Below are positions 1 to 11,729 of a DNA stretch of 64,000 bases, piece after piece. This stretch comes from Cercopithifilaria johnstoni (lineage: Eukaryota; Nematoda; Chromadorea; Rhabditida; Onchocercidae): the NCBI GenBank assembly GCA_916381525.1, contig CAKAEH010001503.1, forward strand, positions 149,130-213,129, given 5' to 3'. Positions within the stretch are counted from its first letter, which is position 1, and every line of letters starts with the position of its first letter. The translations under genes were made by a program, and so were the position numbers. The notes beneath the pieces were generated by a model. The model had not been told where the DNA came from, searched no databases, and saw nothing but the letters and a program-made list of their open reading frames with translations.

Positions 1-120
1 TGTGCCACTTATTATGAGTGCCATGTTATGTACGTTACGTTATACATGCGTTATAAACGTATACACGTGTCATATAACAAAGTTATTTGGACTATTGTAA
101 TTATAAATTTTATAAGTGAA

Positions 121-141
121 TTTTCAGGTGAGTGAGCCAAA
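121..141 (+). promoter_or_regulatory. Probable spliced-leader acceptor of the ZCCHC24-like gene
   Basis: TTTTCAG ends at 127, with only 14 bases between it and the ATG at 142. This is the usual arrangement for a trans-spliced nematode mRNA. No coding exon upstream in the window feeds it, though the window starts only 120 bases before. Confidence 0.4.
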
Positions 142-2581
142 ATGTTTGAATACGACCGCTTGGCGTTGGATATCACTGAGCAATTCGCGCAAATTCGGTC
201 TAATGCAATGACAAGTTCATCAGCGCAAATTTTCGTCCCTTTTGTAAGTTTGGCCAATTTTAGTTCAGCAGTCTAGTTATGATTTTTCCATGCACTACAC
301 TCTTGCTTAATGTATTGCTTTATGACTGTTTCTTTCAGTAGGTTTCATCGCTTTCTAAAACTTCGAATGAGAAATCAGATCGGGCAGTTATTAGTCAAGT
401 ATTGCTTCTTCCGAACATATTTATCTTTTCTATGTTCGTATCCTGTATTTGAGGGCTGCATTGTTTCTCACCATAAGGAATGGACTGTTGTGGAAAGGAT
501 TTTTTTACTTACACATTGTGATCTTTCTTTTGCTTTGTGGGTGATAAGTGGGAGGTGTGTCTGTCTCATCGACCAGTTCACTCATATAATTCAGAGGACC
601 GTTAGTGGATTGTGCTTTTCGCCTTCCGGTTCGGATATTCTTGATTGCGGAACAGGTTCCGGATACGGAAGTCCTGGAATTGATGAGACACCGCTATCAA
701 GCCCCGCATCGCAAGTCTTTTCGTTGCCTAATCATGTTCAGCGTGCACTATGTGGTCCAGTATCCTGTGATGATTCCGAAAATGTTGCAGCATCGCTTGG
801 TCCAACCGTTATTTGTAATGAGCACAACAGAAAGGTTACTTAGAAATTTTAAGAAATTTGAGGAAAATAATCTGCGGGGAACAAAAGGAATGCAAAACAG
901 TGAGCAGAGGACCTCCTTATCCTGTTCATTCGCTTTCCATTGCCCAATAATTAAAATTGTGACGTTCTTCAGGATCTACCAATTTTCCATTCTAATTTTA
1001 TAATAGCAATCTTCTTTACTTCGCAGAATCTTTTCTAAGCAATGAACTAGACTAGTCTGGCTGAACAACGATGCATTCGAAAAATGTTGTTCAACTGAAA
1101 AGTGAACACTATTAATATTTGCTGAACTTCGTTTGGCTCATGATCACTATATATCAATTTTAGAGTAATGGATCGGTAGCTTTATACGCTAAAATTAATT
1201 CTATGTGTTGCAGAGCTGAAAAAGTTACTCCTGGGCTAACAAGTTATTGATTTTCAAATACGTGCATTTGATATTTATTAATTACTGATTTGACCTCTAA
1301 AAGAGGGAAAAGCAACCTTTTCTCAAGTTTTGAAAACATGTTTTTTTCTTCCATTTCTCCAAAGAACCTAAAAGAGCGCTTCTCACTGGATTATCGTTGT
1401 TTGATGACTTATGGTTCAGTGTCATAAAATTTAGAATAAAACTTATAAAAAACTTCCTGCTTCCAGTCTCTAAGCTCGGAGAACGACGAAAATTTGCCAT
1501 CACAAGCAGCACAGGAAGATGGGTTCTCATCGGATGAAATTGCTCAATTCACACAATTGCTCTGCTCACCAAAAAAAGCTCCTCCCTCTAAATACCAATG
1601 TCATATTTGTTATCGCACTGGACATTATATTTCCGACTGTCCAATGGTTCGTATTTTTGATCTATAACTATAATTAACCGGGAAATGTCTGGTTGAGAAA
1701 TTTTCGAGATTCTGAGTGATTCGGAATGTTCAATTGTTTTTGTTGAAGAGAAATAATACATATCGTACTTTATCGGCTGGATTATATCAATGACAGTAGC
1801 AGTCAGATGACGCACTTTTATAATGATTGCAATTGTTAATGCTGCAGATAATATCAGAATTATAAACTTGGAAGGTTCAACTGTATTGCGCAAATGCACA
1901 GAAATATGCAGCTGTGCGTATAATGTAAAAAAAGGAAAGAAAATATTACATGGAAAAATATTAAAAATTTCAAAAAGTTGCAGCGTTTTAACAGTCCATA
2001 CGAGGAATTGACCCCTTATCAGGGTAGAAAGAAGTGCTACGGTGAGTTTCAGTGCCAGCAATGTAAGAGGAAATGGACGAGTCAGAATTCTGTTGCTAAT
2101 GAGGCACAGAGCTGCATTAAATGTCACATCTCAGTTTTCCCTCACAAACAGGTTTGTTTAACCGATAAATTATTTTGTTTGGTTGAACATTATGGGAAAA
2201 AAGAACAGAGAAGTCATGAAATGTATTAATTTTGAAGCAGATAAAATAGAGGGAGAAAGAGAAAAGCGAAGAAAAGGAAGGAACCCAGGACTTTTTTCTG
2301 GCTACCTCTCAAGTATATTTGTATCTCGACATTCTGATCAATTCTTTATATGTCGGATAAGTTAACGTATTACGCTTGTGAATCGCGCAGCAACAACGTT
2401 ATCTGACAGAAGTGTTATAAGTACAACATCAGTTCATATAGTTGGCCATCATTCTTTCTCTTTGTAGCTACCTGTCGATAAAGCGGTAGCCATGGGTTTG
2501 GTAAAAGCGCAACGCGTTATTCCAACCAAACTGGGACCCATTGGACACGGTCGGCCTCCATTCAATACAAATCGGCAGTAA
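142..2581 (+). CDS. ZCCHC24-like zinc-finger protein, 5 exons
   Basis: Five exons, 142-243, 595-834, 1467-1646, 1984-2151 and 2468-2581, are all phase 0 and give 267 residues. A Ser/Pro-rich N-terminal half (residues 1-150) is followed by a CCHC zinc knuckle, C159-x2-C162-x4-H167-x4-C172. Next comes a 3CxxC-type zinc domain with C192, C198-x2-C201 and C218-x2-C221 (blocks CYGEFQCQQCKRKW and CIKCHISVFPHKQ). This domain order, length and block spacing match vertebrate ZCCHC24, whose 3CxxC finger is shared with ZAR1-like RNA-binding proteins; an RNA-related role is inference. The C-terminal 37 residues are basic and unlike anything I recognise. The start is the first ATG, 14 bases after a TTTTCAG acceptor (121-127) that looks like a spliced-leader site. 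Donors after exons 2 and 3 (GTTACT, GTTCGT) are weak, so those boundaries are less certain than the zinc-domain exons. Confidence 0.8.
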
Positions 2582-5091
2582 GTAATAATTAGCATAATGC
2601 TTCTATTTGGCTTTCAAAAAAAGGAAAGACAAAGAAGTGAGGAAAAAAAATGAAAATCAGAACTGTGGTCTTTGTTCATTATGTAGCATACCGGACGACA
2701 ACTACAAATTGGCACTACAAGAAATTTCGTACGATTAGCTTTTGATTTTCCGATGTTAATATTGATCAATACTCCCATAATCTGTATATTTTGTTAACCA
2801 AATATGAGTTTTGGACTTGTTCTCTTCTCTTCCTATCCAGTCTTCGAGCTTTTCTTTTTGTTATAAATGATATTTTTCTACTAGGACGTTTTTCATTTGA
2901 CTTGCATTTGTTCATGGAAGTGTTTTTTAGGTATAATTTTGCCTGGCGGATGAAAATAGATAACATCAAGCCTGAGCAAATATCACGCCTCACTTTAAGA
3001 CCACTTGTTTTTGTGCCTTTTTCGATTAAACGATTCATATAAAATTTAGAGATATTTTTTCATGTGGATCCAGCTGACTAAAATCATGAAAAAAGAAAAA
3101 AAGCTATTTGCATCTTGTTTTGTGTTTTCGCAAGAGATAAGCAGAATCGATTCTTTAAGTCCAACAAAATTATAATAGCTGTTTTTAACAAGTGGTGCAT
3201 AACGTGAGTTTTTTGCCAAAATCTAAAGCTTTTCCTTTTACTCTTCTGTAGTCTACCGCTTACTACTTCATATATTTTTTGTCTCATATTACGGTTAAAT
3301 ACAAGAAACGAGGTTTACCCTTTGTGAATTTTTTACATTACTTGTAAATAGGTATGGGTTGTGTGGATTAAAGCCGATCTCTATCAAGGTCATTCTCTTT
3401 CCGTTTCCTTCGTACTTTTAATGTTATAAGAAAAATAAGATCTTTACAAAATTTTTTCCCCATATGTTGCTGTCTAGAAGGAAACCTTTAGCGATTAAAT
3501 TTTGGTTCACAGAATTTGTGCAACTTCACTGATTGTAAATTAGAAATTTTACTTTTATTACACGTTTTCGAAAACAAAAAAAGAATCTTATTTTACCGAT
3601 ATTAATCAGAGCATATATAATTTACATAATTCATTGCTTGTGGTTTGGTAATGTTTGTTTTTCGCCCTTTCACATAATTTACTATGTATAGAAAGTGTTT
3701 CGATTATTCAAGCGATGAAATTATGGTTTTTTCTTTTCCCGTCGTAAAATATCAAGGGATTAATTCTCTTCGAAAAAATTGAATTTATGCTTGCTGTTGT
3801 ATAGTATTTTTGACTTATTTTTTTGTTATACACAGTGTTAAACGATTGATTTTTATGATTCCTTGTAAAAAAAATATGCATAGCTTGTTCATAATGTAAG
3901 CAAATACAAAGGTCAGTGTTCAGAGGAGGAAAGAGAAAAGAGATTACCTATTCATATTAGGTATAAAATCTAGGATTATTCTAGAAGACATGTGAAACTG
4001 TGTTATAAAGAAAAGTGTGGCGTAGTCAGATTAAGTTCGGCGCCATTGACCTATTTGAATTTCTTTAATATTTTTCGATACTAATAGCAGCTCACTTTAA
4101 CAAGATCGGACGCTACCACAACAAAAAAATTGGAGAATTGAACTTCTTTCGCTTGGTATCCTATTAAATTTCAACTTATACTTTGCTGTTTAAATTCAGA
4201 CAATCAAGTGTATTTGATGTGGCTGTAATGAAGGGTATTAAAATGGACTTGATTTCTGTATTTTGTCCTCTTCTCACAGTACCTTCCTTCTATCTGTTTA
4301 TAAATGAGAATGCATCAATTTGTTTTCATTGTTGCAGTATACTTCACATTGTGTAGTACTTATGACTGTATATTTGAATAAAATTATTGCTTCTTTACTG
4401 CATATTTTTGTTAAGGATAAAGCTTTTTACATCAACGTTTATTTAGGACAGGTGAACTCATAATGATGCAGCAACAAACAGATTCAGTTTTGCATCAGAA
4501 TTATTGGAGGGGGTCTTCTTTTGATATTGATGGAAAGGATATTATAATTATTTAAGCGTTTGAGGAACTAGTGCTGATCAACAAATATCTTAGTGGTTTC
4601 TTCATCATGAAATCAACCTTTGTAACTGTTGAACTTGGAATATGCGCTTCTACTAGCATGGTTTGGTTGCCATTAGTTTGCTGAGTGAAATAAACTGCAT
4701 TCCAATAAATGATTTCATTATAACAATACCGAAGAATTATGAATGATTCCGCACGGAATATCTCGGTTCATACAGTAACAGATGTAGCATTTGAATGGAT
4801 GGAATTAAATCATTTAAGAAGTTTCAGGAAAAGAAAAACAAAAAATAAATGGCTCGTTATTACAATAGGTAAATGGGCAAAGAACAGGACAAAATGAATA
4901 AATGGTGCTATATGATTTAGGATACCTTGGTAAGTGGAAGCGGTAGTTGGAGTGATAAGTTGTATGCTGCAGAGTGGGATATAATCCCCTTATAGTTAAG
5001 AAATTTCCAGTTCTTCACTATTTCCTACTCACATGCAAATTTTGTAATGAAGTAATGAAATGTTTGTTGGAAAAAACAGAGGGGACAGAAT
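2582..5091. other. Intergenic, no gene seen
   Basis: AT-rich DNA with homopolymer runs. It holds the 3' side of the ZCCHC24-like gene. An AATAAA occurs near 4378, probably too far away to be its poly(A) signal. The short ORFs here lack splice context and protein-like composition. Confidence 0.6.
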
Positions 5092-5763
5092 TTATTTTGA
5101 ACTGGTGAGTGCCGAATCCCCGGAAATCGTATTGTAATAACTTTTGGGAAATTTTGCAATAATTTCCATCATTTCGAGGACCATTTGGCGGAAGTTAGGA
5201 GGTGGTAATAGCGCAAGTGGACTAGCCGATGCAGCAACAATGAAGTTACGAGAGTAGACCGCACGGACGTCGAGATAACCATCTTCACGGCGACGTGTTA
5301 CTATCATACTTCCACCGGTTGGATCCGTATAAGTGATATTGACCTGCAGAGAAAATATCTTTGATTCACATCTTCGTAGTTTGAGCCTAACAGAATGCTG
5401 AAACAGGATTATAGATTGATTTTTTTCTCAAACATTTTGAAAAATCAACTAGTATCTATTTGTATAACATAACGTAAAGCGGATATGGCTTACTGGCTAA
5501 TAAATGGCCAACAAATGAGGCATACTATTCTAAACTGAAATGAATGTTGTAGTGAAACAGTTGCAACTTGCAATTTTCTGCTCAGATTGGATGTTGTTGA
5601 CATTGACAAGCAACGAGCGCGGGTCAATCTTAGACTGAGTCCATGTATGGTTTGCTGTATGTGTAGGAGCCTGGCGACGGCATCGGAAACGCTGTTCATC
5701 GGTCAAAACTGGTATATGTCCATACAATGGAGAGTTACGGATTCCATCGACAAACATATCCAT
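5092..5763 (-). CDS. Unrecognised protein, two C-terminal exons
   Basis: The last exon (5343 down to 5092, 83 residues plus stop) begins after a clean CTCTGCAG acceptor with VNITYTDPTGG. It contains a conserved-looking block, DGYLDVRAVYSRNF, then ASASPLALLPPPNF. The exon before it starts at 5763 right after CTTTAG (reading MDMFVDGIRNSPLYGHIP) and most plausibly ends at 5536, so both are phase 0. The donor there (GTTTAG) is weak. The composition is that of a real protein: few low-complexity runs, and Cys, Trp and Pro present. I do not recognise the family. Upstream exons are likely, because the Met at 5763 sits directly on an acceptor. The proline-rich minus-strand reading of 5944-6105 could be one of them, but this is unproven. 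Confidence 0.45.
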
Positions 5764-5943
5764 CTAAAGAAAAAAAACTTGCGTAAATTATTTAGCTTTT
5801 TTAAAAATGATAGAATTATTTATTGCAAACAATAAGAATGTAGCATTAACAATCAGGTGTATGCTAAAGCAACATTACTCTTAGCTTCGTTTCACATTGA
5901 TTTGTTGATTCATTAAAAAATTCAACAGACATTTGGACGAGCA

Positions 5944-6105
5944 ATGGAAAGTGGTGGTGTCAGTGGTCGCGGTCCCAAGGTCGGCGGTCGTGGTTCCAGT
6001 GTCAGTGGTCGTGGTTCCGGTGTCGGTGATCGCAAAACCGGTGGTCGCAGTGGCGGTGATCGCGGCGCTCGTGGTGCAACTGCAATAAATCCACGATTTT
6101 TATAG
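5944..6105 (+). repeat. GC-rich imperfect repeat, Gly-Arg-Ser coding capacity
   Basis: About 160 bases of GGTCGTGGTTCCGGTGTC-like units with a GC content far above the surroundings. The plus strand has an ATG-to-TAG ORF of 53 codons that is almost all Gly, Arg and Ser (SGRGSGVGDRK-type). The minus strand is also open, giving a Pro/Arg-rich peptide after a TTTATTGCAG acceptor. Either strand could hold an exon, or it may be a non-coding minisatellite. No partner exons are certain. Confidence 0.4.
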
Positions 6106-9100
6106 GAGTTACCGGATCGACTGAAATTCTATGCACATTTTTTCTTAACATAAATTTTCTTCTGCAACACTTGAGGTTGAAGCCTGCTGTATTGAATAAG
6201 CTGCTGTCTCACAGCAGGATTTTAAAACTGAAAATTTAAAATGAGACCTTTCAAAATTTGAATATAAAACAATCCTTTTATGTTTTTTAGACAACTCTTT
6301 GATTAGGTCATTTTAAGCGATTTCTTTTGAGTTTACATATCAATTTGAGTGAAGTTTAACAAATGTATTAATTATGTTTTTAATAATTCTTTTTTCGAAA
6401 TGGAGTAGTAAAACAAGTAACTCTTTTAAGAGGATATATTCCCTAAGATTAGTAGCCGCAGAATTTCGGATTCATTTCGAGTTCGAATTATAGCAATTCT
6501 AAATAAACTTCTGGCGGGGTAACATAAAAAGTGATATAAAAAAATTCTAACCAGACTGTACAAAAGGCATGTTTGTTTGGTTCGATTTCTTCGGATCCGA
6601 ACGTTTGTTCATTTTAAGCAACTGGATGATGCGACAGAACAGTGGATGATGACTAAACTATTCTGAATGAAAGCCAAACAGAAATAATGAGTTGTTAAGC
6701 GAAAAGATTTGAAAAGATTATCTCGTAAATTATGTAAATTTTCTACTTCATTTGAGGTATGCAAAAACTATTAAAAATCGATAATTTTTCATTTTTTTTG
6801 AAAAGATTTTTAGAAAGGTATGTTTATAGGAATATACTGATGACCGCATTGCGAAAAGGAACATAATTTCTTTTTTCAACATAAATTAATATTATGAATC
6901 ACTCCTGTCTAGTTAAGTTTCACCTCCTGAAAATTACGAAATTCAGTCTTCCTCAGTCGGCCTGTCGTTAGAGTGTTTGTCAGTTTTTGTCCATAATAAT
7001 TCTTCACATGCTCATTGGATCTGTAAAGCCTCAAAGATGCTGTCAAAAACAAATTAATTGAGACTAAGTTTCGAATTTAGAGCAATCTTCTTTCAAGTCT
7101 TTCAAGGCGGCTCTGTTATGCTAATTTTCAATTTGATATGGATTAAGGATTGCTTCAAAACTATGTGGATTGGTAAGAAAGAAAGCTAACTTTGATATCG
7201 ATAACTTCTGTGGATCTCATATCCGTAGTCACTTGAATTTTCCGCGTTCTGCTATCTTAATTGGTAACATGAGTTCTTGTAGCGGGTATGCATATGATTC
7301 AAACAAGTAATAAGATGTGGTAAAGTCTTGAGCTTTCTTTGCCCATCCATCTTTTTAATGGGTCCGCTTTGTGTAAATAAGCGGAAAAAAGGAAGCAAAA
7401 AATGTACGGCAATTGTTTAAAGTTTTTAGAAGTAACGAAATTTTTTAAAAATTGCCCTGCAAAATTCAAAGGTAAGTTAGAAATTTCTAGGCACAACCAG
7501 AGGCACTCCAAGTTTTAGGGCTTTTTTTTAATCAACCGAGTTTTGGTTCTGTGTTTGTTTTCATTGGCATGAAATCAATTAAAATAGTGTAGTTAGTAAG
7601 GATTGAAGAAGAAAATCAGTGTAATCAATTAAAGAACATAGTTTTTCATGGTCATTATCATAAAATTTAATTAAATTTGCACTTGAAATTCCTTGCGGAA
7701 GACCTATTGGAACCGTGGTCAGGTAAACTACCTATGGATAGAAGTTGACAATTTTGGCAATTATAACATAATTTAAAAAACTTGCAGTTCTAATATTCAA
7801 CCTTTTTACAGGTCGTTTCTTCTTTATTTTCTTATTATACAAGTCACTTTATGAGACAAATGAGAGAAACTGCTAGATATGGAGGAATTGATAGTTGTAT
7901 TACTTGGTTTTATTTCAAGGATAATCTTTTGGGGCATAAGCCTATACGTTCATTTGGAAAGCTTTGGCTATAATGAAAAAAATCACTTCCAAGTTAAACT
8001 ACCACCTTCTTCAGAAGAAGTACTTGGCTTCTCTATTCTGACTGTGATCCGGTCTTGTTGCTTGAGATTCAAACGACTCTGAAATTCGCCCTTTCAAATG
8101 TTATAATAAGTAAAATGGTGGGTCTAAAAATTCAAACCTAAATAGACACAAGACTTAAGTTTATCTGATTTATTCTAAAAACAAAATCAAAACTTTATTG
8201 AGATGTTTCATAAATAATGAATTGGAAGACAATTCCTATCCGAAATTTATGGACAAGAATTAATAGAAAACCATTTCCTTTCCTGTGTGTGGCACACTAC
8301 TTCAGTTGTTTCTCGATGACTCATTCAAATGGGATAATTTTTAACTAAGCTGGTAATTCTTCAAGAAGAATTAAAGACATGGTTTGCTAAGGAATATTTC
8401 ATACACACAGGCGGAAATATTTTTTCGACGATTTAGATTATAGAGCTCACTTGCAACGTTAAAATAATTAGTTGTGAATGATTAGAACTATGGATTATAA
8501 GGCACAAATTCTTGAAGTTCAAAGAACCTAGAAATGCGAATTTTTAGGAAGTACTTACCTTGAATTTCCTACTTGACGACATAAATAAACAATCACAAGC
8601 ATTTAAAAATTATGGAGGCTCGAAGTGCGCTCTTTACATTATATAATTAGAGCTATTTTCATAATATGACAAGCAACACACGGAAAGGGGGAAAAAGATT
8701 TTTGTTTCCAGTCGAACAAAATTAATATATATCTTGAATGAAGGTAACCATCCCGAGAGAAAATATTTGTCAATTCTTCGAGCAACAATTTCTATGTTAC
8801 GGCCACTTGCCAAATTTCATCGCCATTAGATCTACGTTATCCAATTTTTACTACTTTTTTCTGAGCTCAGTCGATTTCTTCAGCCGTTCTTTAGAAGCAT
8901 GTTTTATTCTAAATGAAATCCGAATGTAATATAAGGGTTACGGATTATAATGCAGTACTCTTGTTCACCGTCACAGCCAGTAAGTTCTTAAATTTGTTCA
9001 TAACAAGCGTAAAATCAGATATAAATCTCAGTGAATTAATTCCAGTGAAGTTTATCAAGTTTAATCTGCAGTCTCATTCTTCCGTTTTAGGTTCTAACAA

Positions 9101-11729
9101 AACTGAAGATTATAAAGTTTACACCATATTATTCAAGAATCGCTAGACGCTTAACAATTAATGAAACAGCATATAAAATGCCGCTTACTTCGTCCTGCAT
9201 GTCTTTGCAATTTCGATTTCTTTAAAAAAACTGAAGCATCAACACAATCACTTCATTTACAGCAATTTGCAGAAATGGAGTAGTGTAGAATACTGGTGCA
9301 ATGTGAACTGAGTTATACGCCCCACATAAAACCCATACCGCAGCTCATTAATTTGAAAATCTATGTTTGCATGAAATTAAAAAGCTTAAAATCAAAAACT
9401 GTATCAGAAATTTTTGAATAAATTAAAAGGTGAAAACAAAGAAAAAACAACAGGGGAATGAGTAAGGACTATGTGAACAATGAGCATTTCACTTTGCAAC
9501 ATGCTAAACAAACATGTAGATCCAATGAAAAGTAAGTGATCGATTTGCAGATAAATCGGGTTACAGTTATATTTCTCTACAGCAAAGGAAGAAATATTAA
9601 CATAGTCATTCGGTCACCATCTCAACTGATTTGAAAAATGTAACTATTCAAAAAAATCTTCGAAAGTCAAAAAAATTCATTATACTAAGCGAAGTTATTT
9701 TCAATAAAAATTTGTTGGATAACGGTTTAATAGGTGAACGAACTATCACTAAATTTCCTTAAGTTACAAACATTGATAGTATTTCACAAGTGCAACAGAA
9801 GAAAAGATGGTTAGTGCACGGTAAGAATTTCTTAAAGCAAAAAAAAAAGAAAAAGAGAGAAAAAAATCGCTTAAAAACGGCGATACAATGAAGACTTCCA
9901 GAATATTTGGAAACAGTAGTAGAATATACTCAAGATTTTGAAGATGAACCTCAGTCCAGATTTCACACATTTATCTCATACAATATAACTGCATTAATAC
10001 GATAACAATAAGAACAATTAAAACAAGTGTGATCATGACATATGTAAAAGAAAAATAGAGTAGTTCCAGATAATGTAATCCAATACAATATTCCTCTTCA
10101 AGATTAAGGATAATAAAAAAAAATGAACAGGCCAAAATAAAAATGACGATCGAAACCGGAAAACTATGAAAGACATGTAAATTCGAGGGAAAACTCCCCG
10201 AAATAAAATTGGACCAGAAGGCTGTCATGCAATACGATTATTCGTCGAATCAGTTAACAATCCCATCTTTTACCATTCATTATCAAGAAGACGAACTGCT
10301 TCAACAAGTTGTACTTCTTCATCTTTAATATTGGAAAATTTCTTCAAGAGAAACATAAAAACTGTCAGTAACCTGCAAGAACATTTACAGGTTGACATAA
10401 TGTTAGTCTTCTTTCAGACTTCACGTGGCATGAATTCAGCTGTTTGATAATGTAAAATTAAATTGTGTACTGTTTCAGCTGACCAAAATTCTTCAGCATT
10501 GTTTCGCTTCCATGAGAAAACTTTTAAAACATGGAGTAAACACTATTATAGCAAACATTTTATGAGGTGATAATGCTTATTCACCAGCTCAAAAGAGAAA
10601 ATTTAGAAACGGCAGTAAGTACTGGGCATTCATATTTACAAAATGAATATATACAAACTTATAATTTTAGTCCCAATTAGACTTTCACCCTCAATTCTCT
10701 TCATAAATCTTACCAAAGTATTAATGATCCAAATAATATAACAGCCAAGAAAACGAACTGTTTCCCATTCGTAGATAATTTATATGAGTTTATTGACTCC
10801 GCTGAAAATATATGAGCGTAACTAAATGGTTTTTAAACATAGAAATTTCGCTATGAATAAGTTTTTTTACTTGACATGCTTTGCGTTTTCAATTTGTTCT
10901 CATTTAATTTGTTTTTATTTCATATCTGTTTTATGTGATAAAAAAATATGAAATAAAAACAAATTATTCTGTGAGAAATAGCACGATCTATCAATTTTTC
11001 AATTATCGATATTTCGTATCAATTGTGGTTCCCTTTTGGAAAAAAAACTGCATATCGATGTCGCTATAAAAGGAAGCATCTTAATAATTCTAATTTATAA
11101 TACCAAGATGTAGAACGTGATTAGTGTGACATTAAAGGTTATGAACTTTTCATCAAATGGATAATCGCAGCATACTAATATTTTTTTCACTTTCAATCAG
11201 CAGTATATTAGGATCACTTTTGATTACAAACAATTACTGCGAACAGCATCAACAAATGCAACAAAAATGTCTGACGAAAGTCTATGCCAAAGAGTGTTCA
11301 CATATGAAGATAACAGGGAAACTTTCAAAAAAGAAATTAAAACATCTCAATTTGAAGTAATTGTTAGGCAAATGCAGTAGTTAGCACTTTGCTAATTTAG
11401 TTAATTCGTAGTCTAATTAGTTAATTAACTAGATGGAATAGATTTATGACTTTCAAAAGGAATATCTGGAAGGTAGACTACTATTTTCATTAGCTTGAAA
11501 AACAAAAGAAGAGAAGTGTGTTTAAACAAAAGCAAACAGAAGTTGAAAATGGTCTCTTTGAATGCATCATATTTCACTGATATCGTCAACAGCATTAAAG
11601 AGTACCAAGGAGGAGGCTGTCAATGCAAAAACGTTGAAATATATCATCTTATAACGAGTTCTAAAATTCTATTCTTACCCTTTTTGCATAAAAATTTTTT
11701 CACCTTTCTGAATTGCTTCCCTTTCTCTT
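6106..11729. other. Long AT-rich intergenic region
   Basis: No ORF here combines protein-like composition with splice signals. The short ORFs at 7299-7511, 7879-8082, 8738-9146 and 9764-10228 look like chance. The only clear structure is the perfect hairpin at 10906-10965. Confidence 0.6.
10906..10965. repeat. Perfect 20-bp inverted repeat (hairpin)
   Basis: The arm 10906-10925 (AATTTGTTTTTATTTCATAT) is repeated exactly in reverse complement at 10946-10965, with a 20-base loop. It may be the core of a decayed MITE or a chance AT-rich stem. No target-site duplication is evident. Confidence 0.75.

Noticed and set aside
310..843. Single 177-codon plus-strand gene
   Set aside because: Only 595-834 behaves as an exon (exon 2 of the ZCCHC24-like gene); the part before is intron with Phe/Tyr-rich chance coding.
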